Shown here in pieces: positions 1 to 12,400 of a DNA stretch of 64,000 nt. The stretch is from Glandiceps talaboti. Taxonomy: Eukaryota > Hemichordata > Enteropneusta > Spengelidae. The notes under the pieces were generated by a model. The model ran no database searches and had not been told where the DNA came from. It was given only the letters and a program-made list of their open reading frames with translations. Location of the stretch: the NCBI RefSeq assembly GCF_964340395.1, contig NC_135556.1, forward strand, positions 8,055,001-8,119,000, in the 5' to 3' direction. Position 1 is the stretch's first letter, and each line of letters begins with the position of its first letter. A program made the translations under genes and the position numbers.

Positions 1-1060
1 TTGTCAACGTCTATGAATTGTAACGTTGCATAAGCAATGTCCTGTGTTGTAAGTTAGTAAATGGTATGTTTATTCTGTGATGTGTCCATTGTGTGACTGT
101 AGACACAAATACATGATACAGACTTTGTTTAATAAGAATGATTAATTACACAGAACTTTGTCGACTTTCAGTTAATTTACGAGCAGTGATCTCCTCAATT
201 GAGTACAAATTGTTATGCCACCTATAGTCCTTCAGTTAAATAGCATGAATTATCACAGGTGTGAAGAGAGGTCACTGTAAATCAGACATTTCTAAACTGT
301 CTATAGATATTAGACAATTTAAATACCCTTTACGTGTCTGTTGTTGCTAAGACATCACCGTGAGTTCCATTATTGTACAACTAAACTTCACTGTGTTGAC
401 ACACAATCTGTACTTAATTTGTTATAATGGCTTGATGATTGGCTGGTTGAAATGTCAATCAACTGGTTACTGTTTGGTGATTGACTGGTTGAAGTGTCAA
501 TCAACTTGTTATTGTGCCAGTTAATTTGTGAAAGTGTCAATCAATTTGTTACTGTTTGTGCTCGTTGGTTTGTGAAAGTGTCAATCAACTCTTGTTTCTG
601 TTTGCTGATTGGCTGGTTGAAGTGTCAATCACCTTGTTATTGCTTGTTCATTGGTTGGTTAGGTGCAAATCAAATTGTTGCTGCTTGCTGATTGGCTGGT
701 TAAATTATCAATCAACTTGGGCATATCCTAAATTTTAATAACCAGAACTCTAACAATAACATATTTAAGTTCATTAAGCTGTAAGTGAAAGATTTTTCTT
801 CAGGTATTGGTACAAATTGAACCAAAGATGACAACATGTGTAACTTCAAACTATTCTTGTATGTGTTACTGAATTGTCAATGCTGCCATGGCAAGAATAA
901 GAATTGTAAAAATACGCGAGACAATTGCAATCAAATCTATAAGCAATATATGTCAGCAATTTTTTCTAATTTCAATGTAAAATTGGAAATAGAGAAATGA
1001 CGTATTTATTTTTAGCAATTTTCTAATGATTACAATTTTTCTCATATTTTTTGGTTTCAG
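1..1060. other. Intron / upstream non-coding sequence of the left-edge gene
   Basis: No coding exon is visible here. The stretch ends at a polypyrimidine tract and AG acceptor immediately before 1061, so at least its right part is an intron of the + strand gene that continues to 2101. The only structured part is the minisatellite at about 432-722, listed separately. Confidence 0.5.
432..722. repeat. Degenerate minisatellite, about 55-60 bp unit
   Basis: Roughly five imperfect units each contain a version of GATTGGCTGGTTGAAGTGTC followed by AATCAACTTGTTACTG. The unit boundaries drift and two units are strongly diverged. The small + strand ORFs that cross it are a consequence of the repeat and are not considered genes. 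Confidence 0.8.
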
Positions 1061-2101
1061 TTCCCCATGCCCCATCTAAATCTCACCTAGTAACTTTACG
1101 TAATCGTACAACTTATGATAGAGAATTTGGACGACTACTGCCACCAGGAACTGTACAGATAGAGAGGGCATTAGAATCTGGTTTGATTGAAAACTATCTC
1201 AAAGTTGCAGATGATAGAGGTGAGTGAGACAAATTTTGGAGTAAAAAATTGTTTTTCTTCTTTGTGGATTTTCATCCTAAACCTTGAGTTATATTCATAC
1301 ACAACCTTCTGCACATACCCGGACAAACATAATACCTAATTTGTTTATTGGGTTGGTGTAGACTGTCAAATAATATGTTGCTAGGATGGGCAAGGGTTGA
1401 TTTCATTTTGCATATTTCAAAATCCCTATAACTAAGGGTTAATTTTTATCTGAAATGAAATATTCATTGACTCCACATTTTAAACCATAGCAAACCTTGA
1501 AGACCAAACATTTATGATGTCATAAAAAGCCAATGTGAATTAATCATATTGCTTACATGTTTGACCATTTATGGTGTAGTAAAAAGCACTACATAAAATG
1601 TTTACTTTTTGACCCAAGGTGCTTTAATTCCCATCGTAAAAATACAAGATTTATTCCCAGAATACACGATTATTCTTTCTACTACCCTGAAAAGTGAGCT
1701 ATATCAGGTGTGGTTGTGTTCAAGAGTAGGTGACGTTCTAACAGTAGTTAGTATACTCCCTACCTTTTACTTTGCAATAAACTTTCATTTAGAGGGGGAA
1801 GGAAGGGACCTACCTAAAAAGAAGGAACTACGTATATGTTTGTTATGCATGAGTTTGTATAATCGATGACTTCTCAGTTTATCATAATTATTCACTTTGA
1901 CAAAATATAAAATTACTGACATCATTACCATTTCTTCTCTCCACAGAGAAAGACATCATCACCAAGATGCTGCAGTCCATAGCAACAGCAGATGACACCT
2001 GTAAGATGCCCTCTCCTCCATCTCGTCCGGCATCGGCTGCACCAGCCAGAGAAAGAGTTATGAGTCCAAGTTTTGTATCATGCTGGCCAGGTCCTATGTA
2101 A
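1061..2101 (+). CDS. C-terminal two exons of an unidentified protein (partial, 5' end outside window)
   Basis: Seen: exon 1061-1219 follows a TTTGGTTTCAG acceptor and ends at donor AGAG|GTGAG. Exon 1947-2101 follows a CTCTCCACAG acceptor and ends in TAA at 2099-2101. The phases agree (2 + 52 codons + 1, then 2 + 50 codons + stop), giving 103 whole codons plus the split ones. The first exon encodes a basic stretch with TTYDREFGRLLPPGTVQIER and a short helical segment (LIENYLKVADD). The last exon encodes a Ser/Pro/Ala-rich tail ending in SFVSCWPGPM. I do not recognise the family. The ordered exon and the consistent phases make it a real gene end rather than chance. Membrane segments and catalytic motifs are absent from this portion. 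It is transcribed toward the GHDC-like gene (convergent). Confidence 0.72.
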
Positions 2102-2148
2102 ACACTAACTTTTTTTTCTTTTTAAAAAAAAAATTGACAGTATGCTGA

Positions 2149-2154
2149 AATAAA
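2149..2154 (+). promoter_or_regulatory. Poly(A) signal AATAAA of the left-edge gene
   Basis: A canonical AATAAA lies 48 bp after the TAA stop and is followed within 20-30 bp by a GT-rich stretch (CAGTTGTTGTGC). This predicts a very short 3' UTR, ending near 2170. Confidence 0.65.
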
Positions 2155-2170
2155 ATGTGGCACAGTTGTT

Positions 2171-3600
2171 GTGCAACATCACTGTGTATTTGACAACTGC
2201 ATATCGAATAGTTATCTAGATTTTCAGTTTCTAGATAAAAAGATCCAACCATAATAGTCTGTTAGAATGTATTTAATGTATTAACATTTCCCTAAATCAA
2301 CTGTTAGTTGATGCTGACACTCCCTTAAATTAAGAGGCGATGATTTAAAAAAAAAGGAAAAACACTAATTTGAAAACACTGTAAAACTAAAAATTAAGTG
2401 TACTGTTGTATTTTAACTGAAAGAAGTGTACATGGTTATTTGAACTGATTGTAAACTCTGTTCATTTTTACGTTCACCCTACGAGAGTTCCAGATTCCAC
2501 TAGTGTGACTTTCACCTGTGGCACAAAGCAAATAGCTCACTTCAGAGTTAGTACCAATGCATACTCCTTTAAACTAAGCTTTAAACGCATGCTTTAATCA
2601 ATGAAGCATGGAGGCCATACAGTGTATTTGCAGTCATGGTTTTTTGACCATGTGAAAGTAAGACTGTATAACAACATTCCGGTTTACAGTATTTCACTAT
2701 TGACAAACTAAATACATTAACACAGTCCTAGTAAACAGCCCGGTATTTCCTAGTAGGGAACTTGCAATCCAGACTGAGCATGCTCAGATGCAAAGGACTA
2801 TGGGATTATCTGTGGTTATCGTAATACCTAATCTGGAGCTACCGATAATATAAACCTCCCACAATGGTCAGAGTTGACTATGAATTGATTATTTGTGGTT
2901 ACAAATAATGTAATAATATTGTTTATAAAAATAATTGGTTAGTATTTATTATCACATTTCCCATGATGCAACATTCAACATGGCGGGTTTGCAAGTTCCT
3001 AATTCACATATCAGAAAACATTTCAACAGTACTTTAATTTTTTTTAAAAATAGCTTTAAGATTTTCGCGACAAGATTTCCGTTATTACTACTACTTCTGA
3101 ACAGCAGCTGTGCTTTTTTTTAAAACAAAAATGTCAAACATGACATTTACATTTGTTATACAAATGAACCCACTGTACAGAAATGAGTATCGACTATTTA
3201 CAGTATTTCTAGCTATGCATTTAGACAGAACAGTTATTGTAGAACTCAGATATGCTAATTTTAGGTCAAAGGTCAACATTAGCACCTGTGTGCTGTTTTA
3301 ATAGGTCCTTGGATAACTTCTCATCTTCTTTGTCATCCCAGTTCTAAAGGAACTACATCAGTATTTCAAATTCACTACTATAGTATTTTTTTTTTAAGTT
3401 TTAACAAAACATAGAGTTACAGGGTTATCTTCATGAAAAATAAATTTTTGGACCATAGAGATGAATGAGTTTAATATCTGTATACATGCAAAGTCTTATG
3501 ATGTATCAAATAATATGATGTACACATTTTTAGACAAAACGAGATATGTTTTGAAGAGTACTTTTGGATAGTTTACTTCCTTCAGATACACATATGTAGT
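2171..3600. other. Intergenic sequence, no gene seen
   Basis: AT-rich sequence without credible exons or RNA genes. The short ORFs around 2935-3301 on both strands lack splice or coding support. Confidence 0.5.
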
Positions 3601-3604
3601 AATA

Positions 3605-3790
3605 ACAGAACCCCATGCCATGTGAATTCCAATACGGGTATTCAGGGGTATTTGCATGAGTGCCTGTAGTGTTCTTTGTGCCCGTACTTTCACAAGCATA
3701 GCGAGTGAAAGTGCAGCAGAAAACACTGCAAGCATGAATGCAAATACCCCGGGTACACCACACCTGTACTTGTACATCATGGGGTTCTGT
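3605..3790. mobile_element. Fold-back MITE (inverted-repeat element), copy 1
   Basis: The termini are a perfect 13-bp inverted repeat, ACAGAACCCCATG at 3605-3617 and its complement at 3778-3790. Further in, the arms continue to pair imperfectly: GGGGTATTTGCAT with ATGCAAATACCCC, and CACAAGCATAGCG near the centre with the complementary strand. The whole 186-bp unit can fold back on itself. A related copy occurs at about 14,297-14,412. The overlapping ORFs are therefore repeat-derived. The target-site duplication is not clear. Confidence 0.75.
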
Positions 3791-6700
3791 CACAGTTCTT
3801 ACTAACGTGTTCATGTTCTCAACACAAGTGTTGCATGAGGCATAAACGGTCTATGTTTGAAATCTTGTTTGAAGCGACTACGTATGTATCTTTCATCCGA
3901 ATCACTCAATATTTAGTTTTATATTAGGATTATGTAGTACATACAAAAACTGTGTACACCTGTTTGAAAAAACAGTAAATACATTTTGTGATCATGGATA
4001 ACTTTTAAATACCAGAAACCATAACAGATTGTGCTGAAATTGAATAATTTCTATGAAGTTGTACACATTAATAATGTCTGTGAAGTAGAAATTAGTAATG
4101 TCTATGAAATTGTAGAAATTTGAAGAAAAAAAGTAACTGAAAAAGTACATAAACTAGTTGTAACTTGTAAGTGTTTGTATTTTCACAACCTTGATCAGTT
4201 CTTCGTCCAATGAAACTAAGACTTCAACTACCAATGGTGACTTCTTTGAATACATTTCTGGTTTTTGTTCATACATACGTAATTTAGCAATGGCATTATT
4301 AATGAATTCCCAGTTTTCGTTATCATTTTTATGTGACACTCTGAAAGTAAAGAATTTGTGAAAAAAAATTCAATATCTTCTTACTGACAATAGAGTAGAG
4401 TAAAAGTGGACAATTGTACAGAAAAAAGGAAATCTCATAGCAACAGACCTTGAACATTTTTCATGTTGTCTTGTAGGTTTTGAGAACAGAATTTTTTATG
4501 ATGAATTTTCAAATTCTAATTTTCAGTATTGACTATATTATCATGTATCAGAATGAGAATTACTTTATTCATCCCACTAGGGGAACTTAAAATGGGTCAT
4601 GAAGTGGTCTTTTGCATGGAATTCATCAAAATTTTGTCCCCAAACATTACAACACAAAACTTATAACTTAGCAGAATAGTGCATCATTTTATGGAGTTTA
4701 AACTGTGTTTCACTCACTATAGAAAGTAAAGTTACTGGGGACAAGATGGACTTGGTTTTTGTCGTAAAACTCTCGGCTATTGTCATCAAACGACCATAAA
4801 TCAGAAAATAACCATTCAAACAGACAATGAACGTAATAACTTACAGACAAAGAACGAAGTACATACGCTCACCACAATAACAGGTCTCTGAGGCTTTTTT
4901 ATAGTTTTTCTTTGTGTACATTTACCATTCAACTTTGTACGTCGATAGATAATACACTGTACAACATTGGATAGTCTGTCTAGACAAACTTTATTGTCTT
5001 TGTGATTTACATTTATTACTATTTGGTGATTTTAAAGAGAGTAAAACGGTTTGTATCAGATCATAGCACAGAGCAATGCAGCAACTGTTGGTTTTCATTG
5101 TGTACAATTAGGCCCTTTTGACAAATTTAGCCTCCCCATTTAAATTTACCCTCCCCTTTATTGTATAAAAATTAGAATAATGATATTAAGTTAATGATAC
5201 TTTTGCAAGTTTTTTTTTAATGATAAAAGTTGAAATTACTGAGATTAATAATTCTGATACTACAATATAAGACAGTGGACCTAAAACAGAACAACGTCTG
5301 TCTCAACTAAAATTGATCTTACTATAAACATTGCTGCATTTTATCATCTGGCTAGATTAAAAAAGTACAGTTCTTACATTTTAATCCTTTTTAGATCACC
5401 TAAAGCTAGGTCACACATAAAAAATGTAACAATATTACTTGCATTATGTCAAGCCAGAAGATAAAATGTAGCAAAGTAAGTTACAAAGATTTTTGTTGAG
5501 ATATACAGCATTCTGTTTCAAGTTAACTGGTTTCTTTTGTAAGACTCTACAACTGAAATGACAAGAACCCAGTTGAATGCACAGTTCATTTTCAATTTCT
5601 TGGTGCAGTTAGTGTTGATAATTTTGTAAACTGTATTATTTTAAATTTGAAATATCAGATATTCTAATCATGCATTGTGGAAATAATTTGCTATAGCAAC
5701 AGTAAGATAAAGTTGAGTTCCAAGTATGTTCCTTGAATTCCAAGATACATCGCGTCATATTGCCCTCTCTGGCCTGAAAGGAGTTGACCGATTGTGAGGG
5801 TGCCCCGTCATGGTGTTCCTTTCAGATTCCAACTATGTTCCCTGATTTCTAAGTATGTTGCGATGAAAAAGCAACTGCAGTAAAACAGACTGGATCGTAA
5901 GATATTTATTGGTGTCACAAACAGTTCTGTCATTTTCATCATATGAACAGATTAATGGTATACCAACAACTTCATCTTTCAGTCAAGTGCAACACAATTA
6001 TTTTATGTTCATATTATTTTATAAATGATCTTGCATATTTACAAACATAAGACATTAATTACAAGTAAACACAGCTACAGCAGTAGTAGAAAATGCAGAA
6101 AATTTGAAGACATTTATTTCCTAAATTGTGTGAATATTATAATGGGATCTTTTTCTGTAAATATTTCGTTAAATCCACTGTGTTTTGACTTTTTTTAGTC
6201 CAAGAATGTGAAAGATTTTTTTGTTTTGGAAACTGCATCAAATGTAAGTTTCATGACAAGTGTTTGATATTTTTGTTACGAGTATAAAATTTATCTCAAC
6301 CCAGAGATTTGTATATCGGGCTTGACATGGTGTGCCGTGAAATGCCAAGCTACATGCGATAGAATTCCTGTAACGTAAAATGCAAATAGCACATAACAAG
6401 AGCGCATTCATTTTAATGTCACATATTGACATGGGCTTGTACTTGACTATTTCGTTCAAATAATTACTCATTAATTATTCAATTAAAATTCAAAACCAAT
6501 TAACACAATTGGTCTTTCCAAAATTTGCCATGATGGCGCTCTACTTCCTGTCTGTCTGTACCTTGGGGGTATACATGGTATAGGTTACTTGGTTAATCAT
6601 AGAGCACTGCTGCTTTCCTGGATATGGATGTCTGAACAATATGAAAAACATCCCTGATTTACACTTCTGCAGAATACCAAAGGACAAGAAACGTACTATG

Positions 6701-8060
6701 AAGTGATGATACCCCGAATTTGAGCGAAGGCGCTGTATTCTCAATTTCCTGTTGCAGTCTAATATGTAAATTATGTTTTTATGACTCAACTCCACCCTCA
6801 CTTCAAAATTCAATGACGTCATCAGTTTTACATCAGACCTCCAATCAGATTTTAACACAACTTTTTGGCAGTTATTTCAAATTCAGAACAGATTTCTGTG
6901 CAAACAAGATCTTGAGCATTGGTTATTCAAGTGACGCCACTGTCAAGCCAGATCACCAAGTCTCTGGGCTAAGAATTAATAACTGAATATGAATAAACAT
7001 ATGTTGGTTTCACATTCCCTACATTCCCATTTAATATAGAATACACATTAATCATTTTTATCGAGATACTTCAAATGTCACGATGTAGTTGTTTTCATAA
7101 CTTTTCATGATAATGAATTGAGAAACTCTGTAAGAGGAAAAAAATACAGTATTGTGAAAGTTTTTTTTCTTGAAAGAAATCATGACAATATAAAAATTCA
7201 GAATGAAAAACCCAGAAGTATTTTCATCAAATATGAAATGACAAAATGGAAATCTAAGATAGGTGCAGGAATTTGCAAATATTCATCAAGTTACCCTGTT
7301 CTCCAGACTGTAAGATAAGTTATGTCACTCTGTCCCAATCATCTTTCTGTATAAGTGGTGCCAGGTAGGGTGACACAACACAACACATATCATACAGACT
7401 ACCCTATCTCCTTCTAATTTTCCATGCATCCCCATTGTTTACTATCTAAGGGTTGGTCTAAACTATTGCATGAGAGGGGTGAATCATGTAAAACCAGAGT
7501 TGTCTCCTCCTACCCCTTTAGTGCTGGCATGAATTTACTGGAATCTTTACAACTATATTACTTTTATTTTTGGATTTAAGTGTTATCACTACAACTAACT
7601 ATACATGTACACAGAAGTGGAAGTCAAACTTTGAGAAATGGGTACAAAATTTGAAGAAAAAACACACCAAAATTCATGGTGTATTCTAGAAATTGAAATG
7701 TCGAGCACTAGAGGGGGGTAGATATTTATATATACCACCTGAATCTAACTACACACATAACCAGCAGGGTATTACAACTATACATAACTACAATGTTTTC
7801 TTCTTTTCTAGAGAATTTTGACTAGTACAAACATTTTTCTCTGATATTTGAGTATTATAGGATTTGTTTACATGCTTTACTATGCAAAATAAAAGTTTGG
7901 AAATTTAAAGCGAGTTTCAGTGTTTTTGAATTTGATTCAATTTTGATCATGTTTGTGTGTTTCATGTTTGTTTGTTTGTTTGTTTACATGTATCAAGCAT
8001 TGAATTGCACCTCCTATGCAGCGGTAATATTCATCACTGCCATCAGTGGCAGCCACATTT
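3791..8060. other. Intergenic sequence, no gene seen
   Basis: AT-rich, no exon with convincing acceptor/donor pairs. A sequence at about 4,546-4,600 (ACTTTATTCATCCCACTAGG) looks like the antisense of a non-LTR retrotransposon 3' tail and is listed separately. The ORFs at 6,238-6,986 run antisense to each other and show no domain. Confidence 0.45.
4546..4605 (-). mobile_element. Possible 3' tail of a LINE/SINE (antisense)
   Basis: Read on the - strand, the segment contains CCTAGTGGGATGAATAAAGT. This resembles the 3' ends of CR1/L2-type LINEs and the SINEs that borrow them. Only the tail is present and no coding remnant is seen next to it. Confidence 0.3.
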
Positions 8061-8061
8061 G

Positions 8062-8262
8062 CTTTATCACGTCTATATCACATTTGTATCTCATGTCTAT
8101 ATCACATGTTTGTATCACGTTTGTATCACATGTCTATATCACATGTTTGTATCACATGTCAATATCACATGTTTGTATCACATGTCAATATCACGTTTGT
8201 ATCACATGTTTATATCACATGTCTATATCACATGTTTGTATCACATGTTTATATCACACGTT
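8062..8262. repeat. 13-bp minisatellite (TATCACATGTTTG type)
   Basis: About 14 tandem units of TATCACATGTTTG with variants in the last three bases (CTA, CAA, TTG). It produces repetitive ITCLYHM-type ORFs in all three + frames. These are artefacts of the tandem array. Confidence 0.9.
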
Positions 8263-9317
8263 CACTTTTTAAAGAGCATATTGTTAGACACAACTGTTTA
8301 AATTTTTATAATAATTAATTTATCAATAGAAAAAACTGGCTCAATATTGAAATATATTCCATGAAATCATGATTATATACAATTCCAACAAAAGCTAGTT
8401 CAGTGTATGTATATACAAATTTATTAGTTGTTTGTTGACCATCGAAGCGGTGTTCCTGAACATACCTTCAAATATGTTTTGCCAAAGTTTGTTTTTGTGA
8501 TAGAAATTTCACCAAACAGAAATCAATTTTCAAATTCACATTTATAAACAAATTTGACCTTATATGCAATTCTTATTCATTAGTATTTGAACGCTATGCT
8601 TATGACAAATCCAGTATGCCCCCCCTACTGAGTGTAGCCTTGCCTTGGAAAACTCGACCAGAAATTGTGTGGGTGACTTTTTGTACAGCAATGCTGTGTA
8701 GGAGCTTGGTAATGAATTTTGAAAAATGTTAATGTCACTACCCTGACAGTGAGGGCGCTATATAGTTTTCAAGTCTCTTTTTTACTATCACAGCACTGTT
8801 ATCTATGAATTTACCCAGATTGACAACCAATGTCAAAGAAGAGATTATAATTGTAAAATACCAAAAATTTGTAGAAAGTTCGGTTGCAAATCACAATCCT
8901 AGCTGTTTCACTCGTGCTCATAATCTCACATCTCTTCTGAGGCACATGACAAATTAGTCCATTGTAGTAAACCCCTGACAATGCTAATGAGATGAGAGCA
9001 GCAAATTGGATTCGCATCCAAGAAATTTGTTGATTCTGTGAGTATTAATAAGCATAAACTTAGAGTCCATGAACATTCACTATAGCATAGTAAAAGTTGC
9101 TGAATTTTGATAAAAAATCCAAAATATATACCTATTTCTCATCCATATATGAACACTTTAAAGCACTGACAAATGTGTCCACTGTCAATGATAAAAGTTT
9201 CATTTTGTTTGTCCCAACTTGTAGTTTGTTGTTTACAAACAAAATTAATACCCCCACCCCCAGTAGAAAGAGAACTAAGTACTTTCACCAAGAAAATAAT
9301 ACATGAAATGATCAAGC
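8263..9317. other. 3' flank of the GHDC-like gene, no gene seen
   Basis: Lies downstream of the - strand gene and may contain its 3' UTR. A TTTATT (AATAAA on the - strand) at about 8,418 is the nearest canonical poly(A) hexamer that I noticed, 1 kb after the stop, so the true cleavage site is uncertain. Confidence 0.35.
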
Positions 9318-9440
9318 AATTAATCAATCAATCTATCACCCAAACAACCAATCAATCCAATAAGTTACCCAATCAGTTGATCAATCAATCAATCAACCAG
9401 TCAATCAATCAAATCAATCAACTAATCATTCAATCACTTG
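9318..9440. repeat. Imperfect (AATC)n tetranucleotide repeat overlapping the GHDC-like stop codon
   Basis: AATCAATCAATC with interspersed CCAATC/GATC variants. The array reaches into the last codons of the GHDC-like reading frame: the stop is TCA (+ strand) at 9426-9428. The extreme C terminus of the protein therefore borders on, and may be altered by, repeat-length changes. Confidence 0.75.
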
Positions 9441-12400
9441 ATCAAGCATGACATTCACTGCATCTTGTCTTTTCAAAACCCTGGGTATTTTAAGCTGATT
9501 AGCTGATGCCATGGTGTTTTCTATTAGGTAAGTTTTCAAGTTTTGAAAGGCTCCTCTTCTGACGACATATACTTTAGGTGTCGTTATACTTCCTTTGGTC
9601 CGGAACGATTCATACACAAATGCTTTCTGTTGTAGGGTTCTATCAAGCTAGAAAGAAAATTGAGAATATTATAAAGTTGGTGATTTTTTTATTAGAATCC
9701 ATTCTGTCCTTTGTTTCTACACACCAGAAAATTCAGTGTAACATTACTCAGATCTGCGCCAATCATACTGTCAGACACAGCAAAGAAAGGAAATTTGGAT
9801 TTCTCATTTTGAACTATGAGGGCGCTATTTATAACTGCCTACATATTTTTCCTTTATCAGAATCGTGTTAACTTCTGGAAACTAATGGTAAATGCTTTTT
9901 GTGTGTATTAAATTGCAAAACATTATTTTGTTAACTAGTGACTCTGAAGGCATAGCCATCCTGTGGTCAAGCGTACAAACCCATGCACGGTCACTCGTGC
10001 TGAACTTGTAATATACAACGTACAGGGTGTCCATGGCAACACTTACCAGGTCTTTCTGTTCCTGACTGAGTTGAAGGCTTTCTGCATCTCCCTCTAATTC
10101 TATGAACACCAGGTAATATGGAGAACTTGAAGAATCACTACTTGATCCTGTGGCAATGAAGAAACAAAATCTCTTTTTCAATATTCTGCTAAAACGAAAA
10201 TACAGTGTTCTGACAGTGACACTCATATAAAATGTGAATTGCTGGTAATACAACCTATAACAGTGTTCACCTCAATGTCTACGTAATATAGGTGAAATTC
10301 TTTGATGATATAACAAATACAGCTTGGAATCTGTAAAACAAGTGAGAATTTAAACTCTTAACTACAACAATTTGGTAAAAGCTATATATTTTTATACTTC
10401 CTAAACTTACATCAGAGCGTAACACACACATCGCAATTTGACATCTCAATCATTTTACACATTAATAGGATAATCGGAATTTGTACATTCAAACAAGAGC
10501 TGAAATTATTACAAACGCAGTATACTGATATCATAGAAATGTTACAGGAATTGTTTCCAATACCTGACTGTGAGGGCAGCATAACACTTTCAGCACAAGT
10601 GTAGTCCACCAGTTTTACACCAGGCCATTGAGACACAGTGTCTATCAAAGCTTGATAGAATACATTCTCTGATGTCTTCTCACCATGAACATTTAATAAC
10701 TGCCCTTGTCTAGAAACACAGAATACAAAAAATAAAATACTGTAATACAAGATAACAACTGAGACTGAAGAGAGAAAGAATACAGTTTATATCAAAGTGG
10801 ATGAAATATAAAATCACTACTTGTCAGATGGAGAGACATGTGACAACTTTCTTTTGCAAAATGTAAATGACAGCTTTTTTGGCAAAGTTGTGACTGTCAG
10901 ATCTGACCCCTTAGTTAGAATTTGAGTTTCACATTTTCTCATTGATACCTCCAGGCGCATCTCACTTTTCATGAATTCATTAACCAGTCATTAGTTAAAT
11001 ATGATATTTTGACAATTACCAAATTAATACCTAAGACCCATATTCCCTGACTTATTCATCCTCTCACCCCTAAAGGCAGTTAGACCACTATGATGATATA
11101 GCTATACTCCTTTCCCATTCCTACCCCACTAATTATCACCTCTCCCCATCCCTACTGCCTATCTGTTTCCCATCCCATCCCATCCCATCCAACTAGTCTC
11201 CCCTCTTCTACTTATCCTTATCCCCATTAGTTCTATCATCTTCCCATCCCTACCCTAACTAGTTGTCACCTCTCCCCATTCCATTAGTTGTCACCCCTCC
11301 TCTCAATCCCTACCCCAACTAGTTGCCCCCACCTCCCCATTACTATCACAACAAGTTGTCTCTCCTCCCCATCCCACTAGTTGTCTCCCTTCTCTTCCTC
11401 ATTCCTATCCCAACTAGTTGTATCCCCTTCTCCTTCCCATCTTTTCCCTACCAGTGTGTGTTCTCACCTATAAAGGAATTCAATAACTGGACACTGGTTA
11501 TGATGTCTGACCACTTTGACAACATCTCCAAATCTATATCTGTACAAACCACTGATGTTGGTGATAACTAACTCATAGATACAATCTGCTTCTACTTGAT
11601 CCATGAACAAAGTTTCAGGTTGTGTCTCATCACTGTCAAGAAAATGAAAAAACAACCACTTTTTGATAGGGTGAAAGGACAGTAACAATAAAATACATTC
11701 CATGGGATTGTAATAAAAGTTCAATCAAGCATAAAATAGTTTTTTGTTTTTTTGTTTTGAAAAATGTGCAACTTTCCCTCTCTAGATTCTCCAACCTTAT
11801 GAAAATCAGTCAATATTTTCCGTAATGGATTAACATACAAAACGGTTACAGGAGAAAAATAAAAATGTTTATTTGTCATTTTAATAATAGCCATCTTTTA
11901 AGTTTGGAATTTTGCCTATACTGCCAAGATGTACAGTGGAAATTACAATTGCATTCACATTCAGTGATCAAACATGTTTGATAAAGAGCCACATTCTGCC
12001 AAGAAACATCAACAAAAAACTGAGATTACCTATCTCTGTCCAATACGTGTAAGTAATCCAACTCTAGGGATTGGGTATAACCACATTTATCCTAAGTCAG
12101 CATGTTTCTAGTATAGATCTGACCACCCACCCACTGTGATTTTTTACATCTACTAATTGGACAGATGTTCCTTACCTAAGTTTTTGTTAATGTTATTTGG
12201 TTAAAAGTGGTTCTAATCAAGCATAAATCATTGAAACTGAACATAATAATAATTTCCGCTGTAAGTAAATGTGAACATTTCTAAAAACGCTGACTGACCT
12301 TTGACTATGGGTAATAATAACTGACCTTTGACCTATGGGTAACAATAACTGACCTTTGACATATGGGTAGCAATAACTGACCTTTGACTTATGGGTAACA

